From Mucilaginibacter sp. PAMB04168 (GTDB taxonomy: Bacteria; Bacteroidota; Bacteroidia; Sphingobacteriales; Sphingobacteriaceae), in NCBI RefSeq assembly GCF_039634365.2, contig NZ_CP155079.2:682001-746000 (forward strand): a stretch of 64,000 nt of DNA. The letters run 5' to 3'. The notes beneath the pieces are model-generated. The model was not told where the DNA came from. It saw only the letters and a list, made by a program, of their open reading frames with translations, and ran no database searches. Made by a program: the position numbers and the translations under genes. Shown here piece after piece: positions 55,801 to 63,815 of this stretch. The stretch's first letter is position 1. Every line of letters starts with the position of its first letter.

Positions 55801-56048
55801 TTAAGCTGGATGGTCTGTGTCCGGTACCCGATAAAGGAGATGGTTAACGAATCGGCTGCCTCCGTAAGCCTGAGCGTAAAATTCCCGGACCGGTCAGTAA
55901 CTGTACTTTGCGTTGTCATACGTACCGTGGCTCCCGCCAGCGGCTCGCCGTTATTCCTGGATAGAACGGTCCCGGTGATGGCGGACTGCTGCGCGACGAC
56001 CAACAGCGGGAAGCCAATAACAAATAAAAGGGGTAATAGTCTTTTCAT
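52857..56048 (-). CDS. SusC/RagA-family TonB-dependent transporter
   Basis: 1063 residues. Signal peptide about 1-19, a CarboxypepD_reg-like domain (about 22-95), the plug (about 110-220, with T-P-I-T-I-R-G-Q-S-T-I-N near 163 and N-G-V-I-V-I-T-T-K-K-G near 218) and a beta barrel ending in F-K-L-D-F. Energised by TonB to import large molecules. Between a TlpA-like gene upstream (26 bp) and susD downstream (14 bp), same operon. The context suggests import of a peptide, cofactor or siderophore-like ligand rather than a glycan (inference). Confidence 0.94.
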   Translation of the reverse strand: MKRLLPLLFVIGFPLLVVAQQSAITGTVLSRNNGEPLAGATVRMTTQSTVTDRSGNFTLRLTEAADSLTISFIGYRTQTIQLNHSPGFRHVIQLEPTANQLNEVVINTGYQRLPKERSTGSFAQVDRQLLNRRVSTDLLSRLEDVTSGLIFNRGATSTNAQTPITIRGQSTINANVDPLIILDNFPYQGDLNDINPNDVENVTVLKDAAAASIWGARAGNGVIVITTKKGAFNRPIQVSLNANVTIGAKPDLYYQPQISSADFIDIEQKLFAQGFYQAAEQSASHPALTPAVELFIAQRDGKISTAEANAQLGVLKQQDVRNDLNRYFYRKSVNQQYAFNLSGGSEKQRFYVSTGYDKDLANLNRNTYDRFTLNASNTYSMIGSRLQVNTGFMLTQSRNQLDNPNYNASYNAITNTPYYPYASLADSKGNPLTVANDYRMAYARSAASSGLLDWQYSPVNELYAADQTSRVTDYRINASADYRIIPSLHALVSYQYGRGLTDGRNLQSQDTYYGRNLINQFSQVNTDGSIKRIIPLGGILDLGRTSLTSHNIRGQLNFNKGWQKNEINAIAGYELQEVHTTGNTYRLYGYDGDHATSQLVDYVNPYPSYHNPGATGQIPNRDTQTDLTDRYISWYANAGYTFDRRYSLTGSVRFDRSNLFGVNTNQKGIPLWSAGAGWNISHESFYHLGWLPYLKVRATYGLSGNVDKKLSAFTTAQYALTKAPTTLLPFQRIVNPPNPELRWEQIRTTNFGLDFSTRNDRISGTIEVYQKKGIDLIGTTPYAPSTGISSFTGNNANTLTHGADLTINTRIIDRTIQWNSTLLLSYVKDRVTEYATAQLNASTIGLIGYPIQGEPLYAIYSYPWAGLDPLTGDPQGILNGQVSKDYAAILSNASAGTIVYNGSARPTTFGAFRNTITYRNFSLSANISFRLGYYFRRSSVNYTSVLSGLGGSGDYALRWQQPGDESHTQIPSLPATIDNNRDGFYALAETLVGKADHIRLQDINFSYDLSGIRLRKLAIRHLQLYLYANNLALLWKANSFGIDPDYQTGPPPKTIAAGFKLDF

Positions 56049-56074
56049 GAGCGTGTTATTGAATAAGATTAGGG

Positions 56075-57427
56075 TTACAAAGCCTTGTCGTTGTCGCTGA
56101 TGTGCAGCATTTCAACGGGAGCTTTTTTCAAAACGAATTTCAGATCATATTTTTCCAAGGCTTGATTAAGCGACTCCACACTGCCCAAGTTGGCGTCCAG
56201 GCTGAGATCTACTTTACCGGTAAAGCCGGTACCGTCCACTACCGGGTAGGGCGTGTTGGAGAGGTAAAAGGAATCCAGCTGTACGATCAAATAATCCAAG
56301 GTGGCGTTGCTCATCTGAAAGCCAAAGCGGTCGACCTGGATATGGGGTTTACTGCCCGTGGTCTTCAGCTTATCGGTAGCAGCGGTCCGGGTCAGTACCC
56401 AGCAATCCCGCTCCATTATTTCCAATCTGGCTTTGTATTGCGGAAACAGCCGGCTGAGGTCTGCCTGCATGATGGAGAAGATATCCGGCGCCAGCCGTGG
56501 CGGAACGATCAGTTCATAACAATAGCCATGACCGGCAAACAGCCATTGATGATAAGCGGCGCCGGTCTTAGAGGAGTTCAAGGCCGTCGTATCCTGAACA
56601 TCCAGTAAGATCTTATGATTGCCCAGCGTCTTATACTGACCGGCATAGGCGTTACTGAACAAGGCCATCAGGGGCAGGTTCCTGGCGGTGATCCGCCGGG
56701 ATTTTCCCGGTTGATCAAGGTCATAATGATAGCCTGACCGTAAGCCCTCCACGCACCCGGTCAGGGACGACCGGAAGACCAAGGTGGAATCAAACGCCGG
56801 GTTCTGATGGGTGAATAAGGGCTTGGTGCGGTCATAGGGCAATAAGGCGACTTCCTGTTTTACCGGTGCTTTGATGTCCTGATGTAGTAGCAGGTCATCG
56901 ATATTTTTCGAGGTAACCGCATTCTGATCGGTGATGGCCCGTACGACACCATGTGGATCGATCCAAACAAAATGCGGCAAAGAGCTGTGCGGAAACAGAT
57001 TGTTTAATATATTATCGCCAACCAGTTCCGGGATATCGTAAGTCCGGTGTTGCTGCCGGGTGAACTTGGTCATAAAAGCATTGACCTCGTTGGCGGACTG
57101 ATAGGTTACGGACAAGAACTGCAATTGGCCATTGAACTGCTTTTGCAAGCTGTCCATCCTGGGGATCATGGCGATGCAGGGACTGCACCAGGTCGCCCAA
57201 AAGTCAAGGATAAGTAATTTGCCTTTAAAGTCAGCAAGTTGGGCGGTAACGGCCGGATGACCGGCCCGATCCTTATAATGCAAAAGCCCAGTGAGGGTGA
57301 TGTCGGGCATGGGCTGTCCGATCAGGATGCCATGGGTCGCAGTACCAACGGCTTGGTTAACCTGTGCCGATAAGCTAAAATTTAGGCAAAGCACAGCCAT
57401 TACGATGTTTATCGTTATTTTTTTCAT
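56075..57427 (-). CDS. TlpA-like thioredoxin fused to a DUF3738-like domain
   Basis: 450 residues. Signal peptide about 1-21. A TlpA/AhpC-TSA thioredoxin domain (about 38-165) has the redox motif W-A-T-W-C-S-P-C with Cys81 and Cys84. The C-terminal half (about 200-445) resembles DUF3738-like domains, with F-G-F-Q-M-S-N-A-T near 366-374. A periplasmic or outer-membrane thiol reductase. It is the first gene of the operon leading to SusC and SusD, whereas TlpA genes more often follow them. Confidence 0.86.
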   Translation of the reverse strand: MKKITINIVMAVLCLNFSLSAQVNQAVGTATHGILIGQPMPDITLTGLLHYKDRAGHPAVTAQLADFKGKLLILDFWATWCSPCIAMIPRMDSLQKQFNGQLQFLSVTYQSANEVNAFMTKFTRQQHRTYDIPELVGDNILNNLFPHSSLPHFVWIDPHGVVRAITDQNAVTSKNIDDLLLHQDIKAPVKQEVALLPYDRTKPLFTHQNPAFDSTLVFRSSLTGCVEGLRSGYHYDLDQPGKSRRITARNLPLMALFSNAYAGQYKTLGNHKILLDVQDTTALNSSKTGAAYHQWLFAGHGYCYELIVPPRLAPDIFSIMQADLSRLFPQYKARLEIMERDCWVLTRTAATDKLKTTGSKPHIQVDRFGFQMSNATLDYLIVQLDSFYLSNTPYPVVDGTGFTGKVDLSLDANLGSVESLNQALEKYDLKFVLKKAPVEMLHISDNDKAL

Positions 57428-57557
57428 GAGTGAGCGTTAGTAATTATATGTATCAGCCGTAGATAAGTCGCTGACGGAATGGGATAAAGAATCGTGACAG
57501 AAGTTACTTCCAAAAATAACTGTCTATGAAATTGTAATCTGTCGCTTGTCTAAGCGT

Positions 57558-57947
57558 TCATTCCGGATAACAAATTAAATTTTTGATAGGATTTTGGAGA
57601 GGGTAAGTAATAAGTCTTCTTTTCAACTGATAAGTAAACACTGACCTGCTAGCATAACAATTACACTCCACTTCAATCTCTTTCCTCTTAGAATGGTAAT
57701 AGTCGCATGATACTAGTATAAGCTTAGGCAATTTAGAAGTGACGTAGCTTAGCTGTTCTGGGTTGAGACTAACTTGGTGTTTATCTATACCAGTGAGGTC
57801 AAAAGTGAAGCAAGCGTATAACTGCTCTGCAACTTTGTTAGAAGGAATATTATTAGACCAATTATCTGTAGCTTTTTCTTCTGCGAAGAAATCAATGGTT
57901 TTACCCGTTCGTTGGCCTTCAAAAGAAATTACGGCAGTGGCGTGCAT
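57558..57947 (-). CDS. Hypothetical protein (129 aa)
   Basis: Not recognised. From ATG 57947 (the frame opens with TTG at 57977). Beta-rich N-terminus (A-T-A-V-I-S-F-E-G-Q), then F-F-A-E-E-K and a Cys-containing C-terminus (V-S-C-D-Y-Y-H, V-E-C-N-C-Y-A). No signal peptide. AT-rich. It lies on the minus strand just downstream of a large palindrome and convergent to nothing close; it may belong to the element's accessory set. Confidence 0.5.
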   Translation of the reverse strand: MHATAVISFEGQRTGKTIDFFAEEKATDNWSNNIPSNKVAEQLYACFTFDLTGIDKHQVSLNPEQLSYVTSKLPKLILVSCDYYHSKRKEIEVECNCYASRSVFTYQLKRRLITYPLQNPIKNLICYPE

Positions 57948-57994
57948 ATCCTCGTTTGCTAATGGTACTTTCCGCAAGGATATAGGGGAAAAAA

Positions 57995-58087
57995 ATAGTG
58001 GACTATTCCCCGTACTGCAATGGCACCCCGTAGGAAGGGCGGAAATTAAAATTTCCTAAGCACGCAATACGGAGAATAGCCCACTAA
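57995..58087. repeat. 93-bp imperfect palindrome with nested hairpin
   Basis: The arm at 57995-58018 (ATAGTGGACTATTCCCCG...) matches the reverse complement of 58064-58087 at about 20 of 24 positions. Inside, GGAAATT-AA-AATTTCC at 58041-58056 is a perfect small hairpin. On the minus strand the closing arm is followed by seven T residues, so it could be a terminator of minus-strand transcription from the mob operon or a leader element of the gene at 57558-57947. It could also be a miniature mobile element. Confidence 0.6.
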
Positions 58088-58340
58088 TTCCATCTAAGAT
58101 AGAAAAAATGGGCATTCCATTCACCGTAACCTCGCGTGCTTTTTAAGATTCCTACGTCTGCCAAAGCAAGGTTTCTTTGTTTAGAAATACCTATGGTGTT
58201 CTTTCAATTATTTATTTCACTTATTAATCTATAACGTTATTACTAATTGTAAAGATAAAAATCTGATTTCATAAAACAAAATATATAATTCAATATGAGG
58301 ACAGAAATATCTCTCCATTTGCTTGGCGGATATTTCGTAT

Positions 58341-58874
58341 ATGGATGAAAAAACAATAGCTCAACATGTTAAATACATTCGTGAGTATGCAGGCCTCACA
58401 CTTACTGGGTTTTCTGAAGCAGTTAATCTTTCAATCAGCTATTTACGACTAATAGAAAAAGGGAATGCTAATATTACATACAGCACAGCAAGAAAGATAG
58501 CAGACTTTTGTGAGATTGAGCCAAACTCTCTTCTGTCATCCAAGCCATTGAAATTAAAGAAGCTAGCTCAAATAGCAACTATTGAAGCATTTTATAAAGA
58601 AAATATAAGTAACCCTCAGTATTTTATTGCAAGGAAAGGTGAGAATAGCGTGGCTTATTTTTTAAAAAATACACTTATCCCTTCTGGATATTTAAATGAT
58701 AACAGAGAGGTCAACTCGATACAACAATTTTGTAAAGTTGAGTTTGATAAAGATTTTACTAGTAAGCAGCTATCTCGAGAACTTAATAGATTAGCCGATA
58801 AAGATGTATTGCAAAGGCTAGACAAATTTGGGAACAGAAGTATTTATTTGTATAAGTATAATAGAAGCGTTTAA
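58341..58874 (+). CDS. XRE-family helix-turn-helix regulator
   Basis: 177 residues from ATG 58341 (the frame opens with TTG at 58323). HTH_3 domain about 8-62 (L-T-G-F-S-E-A-V-N-L-S-I-S-Y-L-R-L-I-E-K). A C-terminal domain (about 75-177) is Lys/Asn-rich and unassigned. AT-rich like the surrounding sequence, unlike the GC-richer tra genes. Convergent with the coupling-protein gene. It may regulate mobilisation. Confidence 0.85.
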   Translation: MDEKTIAQHVKYIREYAGLTLTGFSEAVNLSISYLRLIEKGNANITYSTARKIADFCEIEPNSLLSSKPLKLKKLAQIATIEAFYKENISNPQYFIARKGENSVAYFLKNTLIPSGYLNDNREVNSIQQFCKVEFDKDFTSKQLSRELNRLADKDVLQRLDKFGNRSIYLYKYNRSV

Positions 58875-58924
58875 TTGTATGTGAATGCTTGCTGATATTA
58901 ACCTAGCACTTGAATAGACTCTCA

Positions 58925-60982
58925 CTACATTGAAAAGGCTTGCTGATCACCCTCGTTTTTAACGGTTTTTTGATCATTTCTGTCTACCTTCCGAGATTCT
59001 GTATTATTTTTTTCATCATTCTCTAATCCTTTATTCCTTTCGTTTACGGCAGCTAGTTCTTCCAGCAACAAGCGCTTAATATCATCTTTGATCTTGATAT
59101 AGTTATCTTGAACCAAATCTGAGGTAACATCCTGAATAACGGGAATCGGTTGATAAGCCTCTTCTTCTCGTTTAATAGCCTCATGGTCGTTTTGTATCTC
59201 ATTGTGAAATACTTTAAGTGCAATCTTATTTTCAGGATCGTCAGCAACCATACCAACGAACTGGCCGGAAGACAACCCAGAAATCTTAGAAGCTGGGATA
59301 GCGTATTCTAATTGCAACGATCTACTGGTTGAGGTGTCATCACTATTGATGGATAGACTCGTACGATCCTGCATAATCTTGCCGAAACGTTCTGAAAGCT
59401 GTTTGGCTGTATCACCGGTGACCTGGCCGCTGATAACATTACCTACGATATTCATAATGACTTCTGCCTGTTCCCGCCCATAATCTTTTTTCAATTGGCT
59501 GTAATCCTGCACCGCCAATGTGGTTGCTACTTTGTTGGATCGTGCAGTCGCAATCAGGCTATCCATATTGTTAAAATAGATGGTAGGAAATTCATCAAAG
59601 ATCAGGCTGCATTTCTGCTGGTTCTTTCGGTTAACCAGCTTAATGACCCTGGAAATGTATAAGGAGAGTACTGCCCCGTATACTTGAAGCTTTTGCGGGT
59701 TATTGCCCATGCTGACAATCTTAGGCTCATCAGGATTGTTGACATCTAAAGTAAAATCATTGCCTGACAACACATAATATAATTGCGGTGAAGCTAACCT
59801 CGCTAAACCAATCTTCGCTGATGCGATCTGCCCCTCCAGTTGTTCTTTTGCATTATTCCGGAATGCCGACACGAAAGGGTTGATGAGTACCTTAATTTCT
59901 TCCTGTTCCTGCAATACGCCAAAGAGCGGATCATAGTCGGCCTGCATAAGCTCAATGACATGGGGCAAGGTACAATACCGGCCATTCTTGTATCTGCGCA
60001 AATACCAAATGACAGCTGTTAAAAAGTTAATAGGAGACTCGACAAAAAAGTCGCCCTGCTTTTTGATCCAGTCGCGGTTCAGCCCTAACATAATGGTCCG
60101 GGCAGCTTCTGTCGCATCGGTGATATCTTCCATGCTGTGCGGGTCTAATGGATTGCAGCGGTGGGTACGTGACAGGTCATCAAAATTGATCACATAGAAC
60201 TTAGGCCGGATTTTGTAAGCACCGGTATTATTCAGTAAAGTGTTGTAAGCAATCTTGGTCAAGTCATCATACTTGAAGTCATATAAAAAAAGCGTAAACC
60301 CTTTTCTAATATGCTGAGTAATAATGTGCCGGATAACGAAATAGGACTTGCCGGCACCAGGAGTACCGATGACCAATAGTCCGCGAAACGGATTGATAAA
60401 ATTGATCCAGCTTTTGCGGAGTTGTTTCTTTAATTGGTAAGTGGCGGGCAGGTTGATGGAATACTCGTTTTGCAACAATCTTTCCTCTTGTGGGAAGGTC
60501 TCATTCTCGGTATTGAAGATATCATTTTGAAGTCCAACTTTGATTAATCGTGATAAAAGGGTACCGCCGGTTAGGATCAGCAGATATCCGGTTGTGGAAA
60601 TACCGATATATAAAATCGCGACGACTGTTGCCGGCGCAGTTAAATAAAAAGAGAGGGTACTTAACAAATACAGCAGTAAACCGCTGGTCAGTAAACCGGT
60701 AATTGTCCGTTTATCAATCCGCTCTTCCTTCTTGCCTTTGGCTCCAATCAGCGAAACCAGTAACATCAATAACGCCGCTAGCTTAGGCTTCCATAGGTTA
60801 ATAAATAACCCTGTTCTGGCAATATTAGTCACGATGCGCGTTGTTATGGTTGCTGTCAAGTGCCATTGCTGAAAAGCAGCAAAGCAGGCAATATAAAAGT
60901 GGATGGCTAGAATGAATATGCTGATCAAGCGAGTAAAGTCGTTGATCTTGCGTAATCCTTGTGTATCTTCTCCGGTTTGCAT
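58925..60982 (-). CDS. mobC: MobC/VirD4-type coupling protein
   Basis: 685 residues. About four N-terminal membrane helices (about 15-145), then a TraG/VirD4 ATPase domain with Walker A G-T-P-G-A-G-K-S at 206-213 and Walker B C-S-L-I-F-D-E-F-P near 468-476, and A-T-A-R-S-N-K-V-A-T-T-L-A near 490. It brings the relaxosome to the mating channel. Acidic, Lys-rich C-terminus. Follows mobB by 29 bp. Stop lies 50 bp from the convergent XRE gene. Confidence 0.92.
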   Translation of the reverse strand: MQTGEDTQGLRKINDFTRLISIFILAIHFYIACFAAFQQWHLTATITTRIVTNIARTGLFINLWKPKLAALLMLLVSLIGAKGKKEERIDKRTITGLLTSGLLLYLLSTLSFYLTAPATVVAILYIGISTTGYLLILTGGTLLSRLIKVGLQNDIFNTENETFPQEERLLQNEYSINLPATYQLKKQLRKSWINFINPFRGLLVIGTPGAGKSYFVIRHIITQHIRKGFTLFLYDFKYDDLTKIAYNTLLNNTGAYKIRPKFYVINFDDLSRTHRCNPLDPHSMEDITDATEAARTIMLGLNRDWIKKQGDFFVESPINFLTAVIWYLRRYKNGRYCTLPHVIELMQADYDPLFGVLQEQEEIKVLINPFVSAFRNNAKEQLEGQIASAKIGLARLASPQLYYVLSGNDFTLDVNNPDEPKIVSMGNNPQKLQVYGAVLSLYISRVIKLVNRKNQQKCSLIFDEFPTIYFNNMDSLIATARSNKVATTLAVQDYSQLKKDYGREQAEVIMNIVGNVISGQVTGDTAKQLSERFGKIMQDRTSLSINSDDTSTSRSLQLEYAIPASKISGLSSGQFVGMVADDPENKIALKVFHNEIQNDHEAIKREEEAYQPIPVIQDVTSDLVQDNYIKIKDDIKRLLLEELAAVNERNKGLENDEKNNTESRKVDRNDQKTVKNEGDQQAFSM

Positions 60983-61011
60983 GTGCCCTCCTTTGTGAAT
61001 AATAAAATTTG

Positions 61012-62277
61012 TTATCGGCCGAGACTTCGCTTTTTCTTTTTCTTACGAGGCGCGAGCGGAGCGCTATCGCCTTTGTTATTACCCATTAAGGTCATTAATT
61101 GCCGTTCAAAAGCATCCGGTCGGAGATACTTAGTCTCTGGTTCTTCATCCTTAGTATTAAAATAATTGGATTTAGATGTCTGTTGTATATAGTTGTTATT
61201 TGCCAGCGCTATGTGTTGGTCAATGTTTCCAAACCGTTGCATTAAGTTACCGGCACTATAAGGTTTCCCTAGGTCGCTACCTTTGAATACGGTTTTATTG
61301 ATATTGTCAATAAAGGTCAAACCATAGGTTAGTCCCTGATCATTCTGCCTGAATGAGGCTAGGATGTTCTGCTTTCGCAGTTCAGCAATAAAAGTGGCTT
61401 TTGTGATACTGTTAAAGTTCAGAAAAACCTTTTCTATTGTTGCTTTGAGACCCTCCCGGTAAGGCTTGCGTTTTTCTATATTGTGTTCGAATTTTTGTTC
61501 AAGGTTCATTAAAGTGGGTTTGCTGTAAAAGGCACTGGCCTTGATAGGCACACCAATTTTATTTCCCTCACCATCCAATAGGGAATAAACCAAGCCCTTT
61601 TTCTGATACATCATCGAGTCTTCTTTGCCACGGTCGGCAACAATATTGAACTGCCTGAGTACGGCGTTGAACTCGGCTAAAGACGTATACTTGTACTGAC
61701 TCATAACTACAGCAACGACATTACTTATTGCCCGCTTAGTTGGAAGACGACCGTAGGTGGCCTTTTCTATATCAGCCGGTTTTATGGCAGGTTGCTGCTT
61801 GAATGTTTTGCTTTCTGCCCGGACAAGATTAAACTCCTGCTCGATTTCTTTCCGGGCAGGTTCCGATACCAAGAGACCTATATTGTGTAATGGGATTCGC
61901 TTACCCCCTGGCTGGATATTAGTCGTAACGATGTGCACGTGATTATGCGCCGCATCCCCATGCCGGTAGACGAGGAAAGGCTGCTCACCAAATCCGATCT
62001 TATCCATGTAGGTATTAGCAATAGCCTGCATGGTGCCAATATCCAGCTTTTCACTGGCATCAAAATTTAAGGAGATGTGCAACGCATTCGTTTTTACTTT
62101 TTCATTTGTCATCGTCAAGTATTCAAAACGTCTGAGTTTATGATCAAAGCTCATCCTGCTAATCTCACCGGCAAAACCGCTTGCCATAATGAGCTGTGCC
62201 TGACCTGCAGCTACTTTGTTCTCATTATAATGTAAGACGCCTCGTATTTGCTTTCCGCTTATGATCTTTGCAACCAT
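61012..62277 (-). CDS. mobB: Relaxase MobB (relaxase/mobilisation nuclease family)
   Basis: 421 residues. The N-terminal relaxase domain (about 1-250) has the catalytic-Tyr region V-L-H-Y-N-E-N-K (Tyr17) and the metal triad H-N-H-V-H-I-V-T-T-N with His111, His113 and His115. It would nick the element at oriT and stay bound to the 5' end. C-terminal basic tail (about 385-421, K-K-K-K-R). Start overlaps mobA by 19 bp. Confidence 0.92.
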   Translation of the reverse strand: MVAKIISGKQIRGVLHYNENKVAAGQAQLIMASGFAGEISRMSFDHKLRRFEYLTMTNEKVKTNALHISLNFDASEKLDIGTMQAIANTYMDKIGFGEQPFLVYRHGDAAHNHVHIVTTNIQPGGKRIPLHNIGLLVSEPARKEIEQEFNLVRAESKTFKQQPAIKPADIEKATYGRLPTKRAISNVVAVVMSQYKYTSLAEFNAVLRQFNIVADRGKEDSMMYQKKGLVYSLLDGEGNKIGVPIKASAFYSKPTLMNLEQKFEHNIEKRKPYREGLKATIEKVFLNFNSITKATFIAELRKQNILASFRQNDQGLTYGLTFIDNINKTVFKGSDLGKPYSAGNLMQRFGNIDQHIALANNNYIQQTSKSNYFNTKDEEPETKYLRPDAFERQLMTLMGNNKGDSAPLAPRKKKKKRSLGR

Positions 62278-62669
62278 TTTTCTGCCAGTTGGGAAACGAT
62301 CTCTAGCAACACGTCTACTTTCTTTCCTACGGTTTCATAGCGTTCAGCGACTTTAAGCGCATAGAAACTTTTGGAGCTTTCATTACGGCTACTATGAAAT
62401 GCTTTAGTAATCTGGTTTATATTGACGCCTATGGCTTTGAGTTCTTTCCGGACTAGCGCTAGCTCCTCCATCACACTGTTAAGCGACGCATCGACATGAA
62501 AAACCTTAATCTGTTCGTTGGATAAAATCTTGCGGCTGACCTCACCGATACTATGGCAATCACCTTTTTCGATTAGCTTTTCCAGCCGTTGATAAACGGA
62601 CAGCGTGACCCTCGTTCTGACCGGATGAGTGAAACGTTCTTCTTTTTTCGAGTTGTTCGCTGCTTCCAT
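62259..62669 (-). CDS. mobA: Mobilisation accessory protein MobA
   Basis: 136 residues from ATG 62669 (the frame opens at 62804 but would run through the oriT-like palindrome). Ribbon-helix-helix-like N-terminus (V-R-T-R-V-T-L-S-V-Y-Q-R-L-E-K-L near 17-32), then a long helix with I-G-V-N-I-N-Q-I-T-K near 81-90 typical of MobA/MobC oriT-binding accessory proteins. It would assist the relaxase. First gene of the mob operon. Confidence 0.85.
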   Translation of the reverse strand: MEAANNSKKEERFTHPVRTRVTLSVYQRLEKLIEKGDCHSIGEVSRKILSNEQIKVFHVDASLNSVMEELALVRKELKAIGVNINQITKAFHSSRNESSKSFYALKVAERYETVGKKVDVLLEIVSQLAEKWLQRS

Positions 62670-62730
62670 ACAAGTATTTAAAGACTCGTAAAAGGGGTGA
62701 GTTCCGAACCCCGGTAAGCCACTGCGGCAG

Positions 62731-62786
62731 GCAGCAAAGATCCGTTTGTGGACAAACGTACATCTTTGCTGCAATCTGGCGATTGC
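62731..62786. other. Candidate oriT: two adjacent hairpins upstream of mobA
   Basis: First hairpin: GCAGCAAAGAT at 62731-62741 pairs perfectly with ATCTTTGCTGC at 62762-62772, enclosing CGTTTGT-GG-ACAAACG at 62743-62758. Second hairpin, sharing two bases: GCAATC at 62771-62776 with GATTGC at 62781-62786. They lie about 60 bp upstream of the mobA start. Origins of transfer are usually hairpin-rich sequences next to the relaxase genes, so position and structure fit. The nick site is not known. Confidence 0.65.
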
Positions 62787-63470
62787 CAACAGCTGCTTTG
62801 TCACGGCATTCGCGGAAACCTAAGTCTTGTATTATAATTGACTTTTGAATTGGAACTTTTAAGGCTTTGCCTTACTTGATTTTCAGTAGATACTAATTGA
62901 CCTAATGGATGGAGTAAAGCCCCGACCATTTGCCAGCATCGCTTCTTGATCTTTCATACAGGGGTGAACTGCTTGCAGGAATCTTCTATTGATGATAATG
63001 TTGTAAATCATGATACATTGTGTTTGATGGATTAAAGGTGTCATGATTTTTATGTATGAAATAATAGTTTTAATTAGTTCAGAATGTTTCGGCTCAAAGC
63101 ATTGATTGACAATGCCTATAAAGTAAGGGTAGTTAAAGTTTGAAAAAATTAGCTGGTCAATTCCCATCATAATGACTGACCTTTAGAATCATATTGCTTT
63201 CTATATTCAACAGAATCCTAAGCTTAACCGATTATGACGTAATTGATAGATAATAAATAGTTATCTATTATTGATTGTTACTCATTAGGAATACATTTCC
63301 TAGCGAGTAATCATCTATTAACAAAGTGTTTGTTCAAAGCTCGACACTTCTCAACAACCAATTGTGGTCATATCAGTACATCGCTTGCGTAAACGGTTAG
63401 AACATGATTTGACTATCATGCTTTCTGATTATAGCCGACTTGTACTTATATTGTTGAACCAACTGCTGTG
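62787..63470. other. 684-bp AT-rich region without a supported gene
   Basis: Follows the oriT candidate. A 95-codon minus-strand frame at 62883-63170 exists but has an unusual Ile/Tyr/His-rich composition and no family likeness. Otherwise no repeat, RNA or terminator is recognised. Promoters for mobA should be at its left end. Confidence 0.45.
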
Positions 63471-63815
63471 TTAAAGCAGTAAGGTTCGCCTTTTCGTGAC
63501 GTATTGCGTTTCATTCAGATGCGCACGAATGCCGATACCAATTAACATCACTTCATTGCTGCTATACGTGTCATCAAAACTGAAAGCAACCGGTTGCGTA
63601 GAATAATTTAACGAGCCTGATAGCCCTTTAGTGTCACGCGACAAGGCGGCTAAAATAAATTTAACTTCGATGTTGACAAATATTACCGCTCGGCGCCTTT
63701 CATCCCGCACATTAAAACGGATATAACCTTCTTCATCTGCCAACCTGTCCAGCTGCTCGATTAGTAGTTTAACGGGCGTTTCTTTTAATGCAAGAGCTAT
63801 TGAAAATGGTACCAT
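63471..63815 (-). CDS. Hypothetical protein (114 aa)
   Basis: Not recognised. From ATG 63815 (the frame opens with GTG at 63824). Mixed alpha/beta with K-L-L-I-E-Q-L-D-R-L-A-D-E-E-G near 17-31 and R-A-V-I-F-V-N-I-E-V near 44-53. Cytoplasmic. It is separated by 670 bp from the mob genes. The 185 bp to the window end show a plus-strand ATG at 63940 whose frame is open to the edge, too short to judge. Confidence 0.6.
   Translation of the reverse strand: MVPFSIALALKETPVKLLIEQLDRLADEEGYIRFNVRDERRRAVIFVNIEVKFILAALSRDTKGLSGSLNYSTQPVAFSFDDTYSSNEVMLIGIGIRAHLNETQYVTKRRTLLL

Noticed and set aside
62883..63170. 95-codon minus-strand frame
   Set aside because: Ile/Tyr/His-rich without a family match, in AT-rich DNA where long frames arise by chance.
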